Of a DNA stretch of 45,971 nt, positions 40,146 through 45,971 are shown in pieces. The stretch covers positions 1-45,971 of the forward strand of contig JAEZCJ010000037.1 of assembly GCA_023433615.1 (NCBI GenBank). Reading direction: 5' to 3'. Under the pieces are notes generated by a model, which was not told the origin of the DNA, did not search any database, and saw only the letters and a program-made list of their open reading frames with translations. Position 1 is the stretch's first letter. The number at the start of each line of letters is the position of its first letter. A program made the position numbers and the translations under genes. This DNA is from Bacillota bacterium. Its GTDB lineage: Bacteria; Bacillota; Bacilli; Paenibacillales; Paenibacillaceae.

Positions 40146-42332
40146 ATGAAGTGGTTCGATAAATTGAAGAAGAAGCCGAAGGTCAGTGGCACGCCGGGGG
40201 ATTCAAAATCTACATGGGACAACATTACCAAGTCGGTGCAAGCGTCGGCTGGCAATGGGTTAAGGAATGTAAGCGCTGGCTTCGGCAAGACAGGCTTGGC
40301 CAAATCTGTAGGCATGAAGCTGTTTCTCATTATTTTCTGCAGCATTCTGGTCTGCGTATTGTCTGTCGGGCTATTCTCGTACAATCGATCCAAAGCGATT
40401 ATCGAAGATAAAGTTTCCGAGGCAAGCGAGACGACGGTCGCACAGACGGCCGGTAAGCTCGACTTGATGTTCGCGAACTATGAAGCGCTGACCATGCAGA
40501 TCGTAGTCGACGATACGATTCAGACCAACGTGCGTGACCTCTCGCTCGACAACGTCGAGGAGTACGATCGGTTCACGATGCTGCAGTCTATCGACGTGCG
40601 GTTCCAGGGCTTCTTGAACAGCAACGGCAAGACGATCTTAAGCGGCGCGTTGCTGCCGCTGACGGATTATCTCCGACCGGTCGTCGGAGGCAGCCGTTTC
40701 ATCCAAGAAGGGCTCGCCGAGAAGGATTGGTACAAGAACGCACTGGCTCAAGCAGGCAAGCCATACTGGATCGGTACGGACGTGAACGGGCTCGGCTCGG
40801 GAGACGGCACTCCGACTTTCGGGCTTGCACGGGTCATCAAGTCGATGCAGACCAGCCAAGAGATTTACCTGCTGGTACTCGAATTCGATTACAACCGCTT
40901 AGCCGAGCAATTGAGCAGCGTTAAACTCGGCGATAATAGCGAAGTACAGATCGTGGACGAAGCAGGCAAAGTGATCTATGCCGCCAATACGGAAGAAATC
41001 GATAAACCGTTTGCAGTCGAGCTCACAGGCGGCGAAACGGCGACTTCCGTGATCAGCGATCGGAACGGCGAATCGGTCATGATACCTTATCAGAAGTTCG
41101 CGCTCATGGATTGGAAGCTGGTCGGTATCCTGCCTGTCGACGCGTTAGTGAAAGACGCGAAGCAGATCCAGAACCTGACTTGGATCATGGCGCTCGTCGC
41201 CGCAATTCTCGCAATCGGCATCGGGTTCCTCGTCATTCGGATGATCGCCGTGCCGCTCGTCAAGCTGCGCAACCTGATGAACGAGGGAGCGAAGGGCAAC
41301 CTGACCGTTCGTTCCAATGTGAATAAGGAAGACGAGATCGGGCAGCTATCGAAGAGCTTCGACCTGATGATGACGCAGATTACGTCGCTCGTCGATCAGA
41401 CGAACCGCACGGCGCAAGACGTGTTGACAACGGCAGGCGATTTGTCCGAGGCATCGCGCAAGACGGCCATCTCGGCGAAGGAAATTGCGGTTGCTACCGA
41501 GGAGATCGCGAACGGGGCGACAAGCCTGGCCGTCGAAGCCGAGCGCGGCAGCGACTTGACCGACAATATGGGCACTCGCATGGAGCAGGTGAACGAGGCG
41601 GGGCAGCAGATGGTAACGTCGGCCGCCGAGGTCGAGCAGTCGAGCGAGAAAGGTACGCGCTACATGGCCGAGCTGATCGAGAAGACCGGCATCACCGAGG
41701 AAATGACGCGCAGCATGGTCCAGAAGGTAGACAAGCTGAAGGACAGCACGCGCTCGATCCGCAAAATTCTCGACGTGCTGAACAACCTGACGAAGCAGAC
41801 GAACATCCTGTCGCTGAACGCGACGATCGAAGCTGCCCGCGCCGGAGCTGCCGGCAAGGGCTTCATGGTCGTAGCGGACGAGATCCGCAAGCTGGCGGAT
41901 CAATCCCGTCAATCGATCGACGTCGTCGCGCAGATCACGGAGACGATTCAAGGCGAGATCGACGATACGGTTGACGTATTGTCCCAAGCGTATCCGATCT
42001 TCCAGGAGCAGATCTCGTCGGTTAAGGAAGCGAATCAGATCTTCTTGTCCGTTCAGAGCCAGATGTCCCGCTTCGTGAATCACCTGGACACGGTCACGGC
42101 TTCCGTCGACCAACTTGGCGAGACGCAGAACGTCTTGTCCGAAGCCATGAGCAATGTGAGCGCCGTTGCGCAGCAATCCTCCGCAACGTCGGAGGAAGTG
42201 GCGTCCTTGAGCAACGAGCAGCTCAGCATCAGCGACAATCTGGTGCAGCTGTCCAATAAGCTGGAGACGGTGTCGAACCATCTGAAGGAATCGCTGTCAA
42301 GCTTCCGTACGGATACGTGGAAGCATCAATAG
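40146..42332 (+). CDS. Methyl-accepting chemotaxis protein with extracytoplasmic dCache-type sensor
   Basis: 728 residues. A basic cytosolic lead (~55 aa), helix 1 (about 57-78), a ~270-residue outer sensor (EKDWYKNALAQAGKPYWIG and VQIVDEAGKVIYA, dCache-like), helix 2 (about 344-365), HAMP (to ~420), then the MCP coiled coil with hairpin tip TNILSLNATIEAARAGAAGKG and VVADEIRKLADQSRQS. The ligand is unknown. The ATG at 40146 has AGGTGG about 9 nt upstream. It occupies the slot between trhP2 and the PBP gene where B. subtilis has udk and greA. Confidence 0.92.
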   Translation: MKWFDKLKKKPKVSGTPGDSKSTWDNITKSVQASAGNGLRNVSAGFGKTGLAKSVGMKLFLIIFCSILVCVLSVGLFSYNRSKAIIEDKVSEASETTVAQTAGKLDLMFANYEALTMQIVVDDTIQTNVRDLSLDNVEEYDRFTMLQSIDVRFQGFLNSNGKTILSGALLPLTDYLRPVVGGSRFIQEGLAEKDWYKNALAQAGKPYWIGTDVNGLGSGDGTPTFGLARVIKSMQTSQEIYLLVLEFDYNRLAEQLSSVKLGDNSEVQIVDEAGKVIYAANTEEIDKPFAVELTGGETATSVISDRNGESVMIPYQKFALMDWKLVGILPVDALVKDAKQIQNLTWIMALVAAILAIGIGFLVIRMIAVPLVKLRNLMNEGAKGNLTVRSNVNKEDEIGQLSKSFDLMMTQITSLVDQTNRTAQDVLTTAGDLSEASRKTAISAKEIAVATEEIANGATSLAVEAERGSDLTDNMGTRMEQVNEAGQQMVTSAAEVEQSSEKGTRYMAELIEKTGITEEMTRSMVQKVDKLKDSTRSIRKILDVLNNLTKQTNILSLNATIEAARAGAAGKGFMVVADEIRKLADQSRQSIDVVAQITETIQGEIDDTVDVLSQAYPIFQEQISSVKEANQIFLSVQSQMSRFVNHLDTVTASVDQLGETQNVLSEAMSNVSAVAQQSSATSEEVASLSNEQLSISDNLVQLSNKLETVSNHLKESLSSFRTDTWKHQ

Positions 42333-42375
42333 CGGTACGATATCGTTAGGCCATCCATACACTCTGATTGGAATG

Positions 42376-42411
42376 TACCGTTCGCCGCATTTGCGGTGAA
42401 CGGTATTTTTA
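42376..42411 (+). terminator. Terminator after the chemoreceptor gene
   Basis: TACCGTTCGCCGC (42376-42388) pairs with GCGGTGAACGGTA (42393-42405, one G-U) around ATTT, then five T. The rest of 42333-42581 shows a GCGCTAGCGC palindrome (about 42438) but no gene. Confidence 0.92.
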
Positions 42412-42581
42412 TTGTTTGCCGATTCAAAGAGCTGGAGCGCGCTAGCGCTAGAAGAATGCCGAAGCAGCGAATTGGCGACAATGGCTAGTATATAGCTTGC
42501 ATAGTCAGTTGCCGCGCAGGCTAGCCGGCGTAAGGCATCGGTTAGCTGTAGGTCCGAATTGGGTTATGGAGGTGTGGGGAG

Positions 42582-44435
42582 ATGAGTCGAACTGCGAAGC
42601 CGTATCGACCGAGCGGCAGGCGGAGCACCCGGATGCGAAGAATCGCGCTGCTGGGAGTAGGCGCGGTTCTCGTCGGAGGCATATATATCGCGAGACTGGC
42701 AGCGCTTCAAGTGCCGAGCTTCTATGCGCCTGCCGAGTCGCAGTTGGCCATGCATGCCGTTCGACAGCGCCAGAACGGCTTGGTACTGGATTCGGGTAGA
42801 GGGCGAATCGTTGATCGGTTCGGAGAGGCGATCGCCGGTGTCGACATCCGTGCACTGGCAGCATTCCCGCTGCCGGCGGGGCGGCGCGGAACGCCCGAAC
42901 AGCTCAAAGCGTTAGCAGCGGCGCTCGGCACGGATGCCGAGTCGTTGTCAGAATGGCTGGAAAGCTTGCGGGAGCCTGAGGTGTGGCGCGGCGGCATGAA
43001 GGCAGCGGCAACCGGTGGGCGTACCGGACAAGCGCAGCCGATCGCCCTGGGGCCGAAGGATGAAGCGGCCGTAGCGGCAGCAGCGGTCAACGGGGTGCAT
43101 GTCGTTCCCTATACGCTTCGATACCCGGAGACGCACGCTGCAGCTCAAGCGATCGGATTCATCAGCCAGCATCCGGAATATGTCGCGGAGCTGTATGCAT
43201 CGGAACTTGCGCAGGGGCGCATGAAGCTGACCGATGCGGTAGGAGGAGCGGGGGTGGAGAAGGCGCTCGATCGCCTATTTCGCGGAGCAGGCCGCATGGT
43301 GGCTTACCAATCGGATCATACGGCAGAGCTCCGGATTACCCGTCCGGATAATCCGTATTATCCGTTGACGGCGGTCACGACGCTGGATATCGGGCTGACG
43401 CAAAAGCTGGAATCTTATGCGGAGGAGGCCGGCCTATTGAAGGGAGCCATTGTCGTGCTGGATGCGGCGAACGGCGATATTATCGCAATGGTGTCAAAGC
43501 CGTCTTACGATCCGCATCGCATCGGAGCGGATATGTCCGCAACGGCGAACCATGCTCTGCGGGCCGTTGCGCCGGGCTCGATCTTCAAGCTCGTGACGGA
43601 GGCCGCAGCGCTCGACGCGAAGCTCGCCTCCCCTGGCGAGCTCTTCCACTGCGACGGCGAGCATGAGCGGTACGGGTTGTCCTGTTGGCTCGAAGGCGGA
43701 CACGGGACGCTGACGCTGCAGGAAGCCCTCGCGCAGTCCTGCAATGTCGCATTCGCGCAATTGGCGGAGCGGCTCAGCGCCGCGCAGCTGGAGCGGACCG
43801 CGGATCAACTCGCCTTAGGCCGCCTTGTCGGATGGAGCGGCGCGGGAGGGGCGAATGGAACAACGCTTCGCCCATTAGGTGAAGAAGAGAAGGGCCGTAT
43901 CTTCAGCGGGCAGCGAGCGGAACGCGACGGCAGCGTGCTGGCGCAGACAGGCATCGGACAGCGCGACGCCGCGGTCTCGCCGCTGCAAGCGGCGAATCTT
44001 GTCGTGACGCTGCTGCACCACGGCGAGGTTCATGCTCCGCGGCTCGTGAGCGAGATTCGTTACGCGAACGGCCAGCGAATGGCCGGCATGCCTGTCCAAG
44101 GGAGCGCTTCGCAGTACGGCGAAATCGCGAGGCCGACCGCGCGTACGCTGCTGCGCGGCATGGAAATGGTCGTGAAAGAAGGGACGGGGAGGGAGCTGCA
44201 GTCCGCCAAGTGGCGGCTGGCCGGCAAGAGCGGGACAGCACAGGCTTACGAGAACGGGAGACCGACGAATCATCAATGGTTCATCGGCTACGGTCCGGTC
44301 GAATCGCCTCGTTATGCGGTAGCCGTGCTGTCAGAACACCGACCTGCGGACAGCGCCAATCAGGCGACCGCGATATTCGGCGGGGTAATGGATATTATTG
44401 CTGTGCATGAAGCAAGCTCCGCTGCCGTACGTTAA
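42582..44435 (+). CDS. Class B penicillin-binding protein (PBP2/PbpI-like transpeptidase)
   Basis: 617 residues. One N-terminal membrane anchor (about 18-42), a pedestal domain, then the transpeptidase domain. Active-site motifs are SIFK (Ser333, Lys336), SCN (Ser386-Asn388) and KSG (Lys549-Gly551); KSG replaces the more usual KTG. It crosslinks septal or spore peptidoglycan. The position matches yrrR/pbpI of B. subtilis, which is sporulation-associated, so the ortholog call is plausible but unproven. The central linker is unusually Ala/Gly rich. GGAGGTG 9 nt upstream of the ATG. Confidence 0.88.
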   Translation: MSRTAKPYRPSGRRSTRMRRIALLGVGAVLVGGIYIARLAALQVPSFYAPAESQLAMHAVRQRQNGLVLDSGRGRIVDRFGEAIAGVDIRALAAFPLPAGRRGTPEQLKALAAALGTDAESLSEWLESLREPEVWRGGMKAAATGGRTGQAQPIALGPKDEAAVAAAAVNGVHVVPYTLRYPETHAAAQAIGFISQHPEYVAELYASELAQGRMKLTDAVGGAGVEKALDRLFRGAGRMVAYQSDHTAELRITRPDNPYYPLTAVTTLDIGLTQKLESYAEEAGLLKGAIVVLDAANGDIIAMVSKPSYDPHRIGADMSATANHALRAVAPGSIFKLVTEAAALDAKLASPGELFHCDGEHERYGLSCWLEGGHGTLTLQEALAQSCNVAFAQLAERLSAAQLERTADQLALGRLVGWSGAGGANGTTLRPLGEEEKGRIFSGQRAERDGSVLAQTGIGQRDAAVSPLQAANLVVTLLHHGEVHAPRLVSEIRYANGQRMAGMPVQGSASQYGEIARPTARTLLRGMEMVVKEGTGRELQSAKWRLAGKSGTAQAYENGRPTNHQWFIGYGPVESPRYAVAVLSEHRPADSANQATAIFGGVMDIIAVHEASSAAVR

Positions 44436-44450
44436 CGGCAGCGGAGCTTG
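44413..44450. terminator. Hairpin between the PBP gene and the YtvI-like gene
   Basis: Perfect 16-bp stem (44413-44428 / 44435-44450) with a six-base loop that includes the PBP stop codon. It lacks a clear T-run on the plus strand (TTATG). Likely serves the convergent pair. Confidence 0.65.
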
Positions 44451-44471
44451 TTATGATCAGCTTATGCTAAG

Positions 44472-45599
44472 CTAGGACATCGATGGAGGCGGATCGGCAG
44501 GCTTGTCGGGCGGCGCATCGAACTCGTCCTTCGGCGCGCGAATCCAGCGGTGAAGATAACGCTGATCGTACAACGCTTTGATCAGGATGACGAGAATCGG
44601 CGATAGAATGACGCCTGCGACGCCGAACAGCGACAACGAGATAATCATGAACACCAGCATCGTGTAGGCAGATACGCCAAGCGTATCGCCGGTGATCTTG
44701 GGCTCGAGAAGCTGACGCGTCAGCAGCACGACGCCTAATATGACGGATAGCCAGATTGCGAGCGTCGTCTGGCCGGCAATGAATAAGTAGATGATCCAGG
44801 GAATGAAAACGGTGCTCACGCCCAGCAGCGGCAGGACATCGGCGATGGCGGCCAGCACCGCGATCGTGAAGGCGTTATTGACCCCGAGAATGAGCAGGGC
44901 GGCGAGCACGACGACGAACGTGATCGTGATCAGAATTAACTGCGACTTCAGATAACCGCCGATGCCGACGAGTACGTTGTCCTTCAGGAAGTAGAAGGCC
45001 TTCTTGAACGTCTTCGGCGTCTTCTCTTCCGCCGAGCGCTTCCAGTTGTCGATCTCGACGCTCAAGAAGTAGGCGAGAATGATGCCGATGCCGAAGTTGA
45101 TGACGAAGGCGGAGAATGAGGACAGCACGCCGACGAAGCCCTTCAGGAAGCGCGAGGCGAAGTCGGAACCCCACTTGGTAATGTCGTTGATCATATTCTG
45201 CGAGTTCTCGACGATGTCCGGCGGCAGGGCGGTAATGCGTTCTTGCGCCCAGGCGATCAACTCGGTTGCCTGTGCCGTGAATTGCGATTGATAGGCCGGC
45301 AAACGATCTGCCAGTTCCGCCACTTCATTCGCGACGAGAACGCCGGCCCCGACAAAAGCGCCGAGGATGACAAGCGTGAAAAATAAAATGCTGATCGCCG
45401 ATGCGATGGATTTGCTAATGCCGATGCGGTTCAACCGCTTGGCGATCGGTTCGATGCAAGCGAAGATCAGGAATGACAGGAATACCGGTGTCGCGATCTT
45501 ATAGAGGTAGCTGAACGCGAACATGATCAGCCACACCGTGAGGGCGATGAGCGCAATATCAAAGGCAGTGCGCCAATACTTCTGATAAAAAGTGAGCAT
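44472..45599 (-). CDS. AI-2E family transporter, YtvI-like
   Basis: 375 residues, about eight helices. The layout is like the protein at 30628-31698: FGIGIILAYFLSVEID, KTFKKAFYFLKDNVLVGIGGYLKSQ, then TIAVLAAIADVLPLLGVSTVFIPW and LLEPKITGDTLGVSAY. The latter motifs and length match the YtvI 'sporulation integral membrane protein' branch. The C-terminus is an acidic, Pro-rich tail (DAPPDKPADPPPS). Function not established. ATG start at 45599, with an AAGGGGAAT SD-like site about 9 nt upstream. Confidence 0.85.
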   Translation of the reverse strand: MLTFYQKYWRTAFDIALIALTVWLIMFAFSYLYKIATPVFLSFLIFACIEPIAKRLNRIGISKSIASAISILFFTLVILGAFVGAGVLVANEVAELADRLPAYQSQFTAQATELIAWAQERITALPPDIVENSQNMINDITKWGSDFASRFLKGFVGVLSSFSAFVINFGIGIILAYFLSVEIDNWKRSAEEKTPKTFKKAFYFLKDNVLVGIGGYLKSQLILITITFVVVLAALLILGVNNAFTIAVLAAIADVLPLLGVSTVFIPWIIYLFIAGQTTLAIWLSVILGVVLLTRQLLEPKITGDTLGVSAYTMLVFMIISLSLFGVAGVILSPILVILIKALYDQRYLHRWIRAPKDEFDAPPDKPADPPPSMS

Positions 45600-45702
45600 G
45601 GTCGGATTCCCCTTCGTTTCGATTCATCTATCTGGAAGTATTGTACTATAGATTTAATAATGCGCCTATTATATTTAAGATATGTTACAATAGATGGAGT
45701 CG

Positions 45703-45850
45703 TTTGTGATCACGAAGCGCCTCAAGAAGCGTATTCGACATCGAATCTTGAACGCTGGCGCAATTTCCGGTACTCACGTAGTTTGGACAACAAGCATATG
45801 CTTTCGATGCTGCGTTTCCTTCGGAAACACTTGAGGCGCTGACAACCGGC
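45703..45850 (+). repeat. Structured intergenic repeat, copy 5 (variant 3' half)
   Basis: Left terminus TTTGTGATCACGAAG and core as in the other copies. Outer stem AGCGCCTCAAG (45716-45726) / CTTGAGGCGCT (45830-45840) is perfect over 11 bp, and the right terminus GCTGACAACCGGCC is kept. The central stem's second arm and the shared TACCATCGTCC tail are replaced by other hairpins (AGCAT/ATGCT near 45793; GTTTCC-TTC-GGAAAC at about 45814-45828). Confidence 0.85.
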
Positions 45851-45874
45851 CTTATAAATGTTAAGGATCGATTG

Positions 45875-45903
45875 TTGACTTGCTTGGGGAGCCGTGCTAT
45901 AAT
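45875..45903 (+). promoter_or_regulatory. Sigma-A promoter reading out of the right edge
   Basis: TTGACT (45875-45880), 17-nt spacer, TATAAT (45898-45903). The following leader contains GCAGAAGCACCCGCTTCTCA (45940-45959), a GAAGC/GCTTC hairpin that recalls leaders of Firmicute infC (IF3-L35-L20) operons. The gene itself is beyond the window, so that identity is a guess. Confidence 0.8.
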
Positions 45904-45971
45904 TCTCAAGTGTTGTTCAAACGGTAATCATTAGCACAAGCAGAAGCACCCGCTTCTCACCTGACCGGTTT

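Noticed and set aside
39932..40162. 76-codon frame before the second chemoreceptor
   Set aside because: Starts inside the trhP2 terminator region, has no SD, and overlaps the chemoreceptor start; the shorter version from 40001 covers the candidate sigma-D promoter.
42438..42447. GCGCTAGCGC palindrome before the PBP gene
   Set aside because: Short self-complementary GC-rich word, no further structure or promoter around it.
45660..45842. 60-codon frame at the right end
   Set aside because: Translation of repeat copy 5; copy 4 at 38500 gives a similar peptide in one frame, but the similarity is due to the shared nucleotide repeat, and frames are broken by the covarying segments.

Overview
The window (about 46 kb, GC-rich, almost fully coding) looks like a chromosomal segment of an endospore-forming, high-GC member of the Paenibacillaceae (Cohnella/Paenibacillus-like). 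Grounds: Firmicute-type Shine-Dalgarno sites, T-box leaders, spoVB, ireB, cymR, comN and ytvI/pbpI-type genes, and a gene order that follows the tgt-to-pbpI region of Bacillus subtilis over most of its length. No tRNA, rRNA, CRISPR array, complete insertion sequence or prophage was found.

Layout. 1-9.3 kb: tgt, yajC, a PAP2 membrane phosphatase and a TIGR04086 membrane protein (both reversed), a DUF421 protein, spoVB (reversed), comN, separate secD and secF, and a degenerate cation-efflux homologue. 9.3-20.1 kb: recJ, apt, rel, dtd, a 1-kb gap with a possible phosphate-responsive promoter, a T-box leader, hisS-aspS, tcdA. 20.1-26.6 kb: a block without counterpart in the B. subtilis order (lipoprotein, chemoreceptor, GNAT acyltransferase), then rarA and a CNNM/CorC transporter. 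26.6-31.7 kb: mnmA (inverted), cymR, cysteine desulfurase, PRC-barrel protein, zinc ribbon, AI-2E-family protein. 31.7-40 kb: T-box alaS, ireB, ruvX, two DUF1292 genes, mltG and two U32 'peptidases' (trhP1/trhP2). 40-46 kb: a second chemoreceptor, a class B penicillin-binding protein, a YtvI-like permease, and a strong promoter firing out of the right edge.

The genes share a translation/RNA-quality theme: tRNA modification (tgt, tcdA, mnmA with its cysteine desulfurase, trhP1/2), aminoacylation and proofreading (hisS, aspS, alaS, dtd), stringent response (rel, with apt), plus secretion (yajC, secD, secF), DNA repair (recJ, rarA, ruvX) and cell-wall/sporulation work (mltG, PBP, spoVB).

The most unusual signals are non-coding. 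(1) Five copies of a ~140-bp intergenic element (1-70 reversed, 28335-28470, 34712-34854, 38493-38632, 45703-45850) share an invariant core, while paired segments change in compensating fashion; this suggests a structured RNA or structure-dependent mobile element. (2) The T-box in front of hisS-aspS carries an Asn specifier (AAC) and a UGGC bulge that fits a G73 tRNA, not tRNA-His. (3) Four 11-bp direct repeats ending just upstream of a TATAAT box (15563-15618) look like a PhoP-type promoter that would make a short C-rich transcript before hisS. All calls come from reading the sequence alone; no database search was run.
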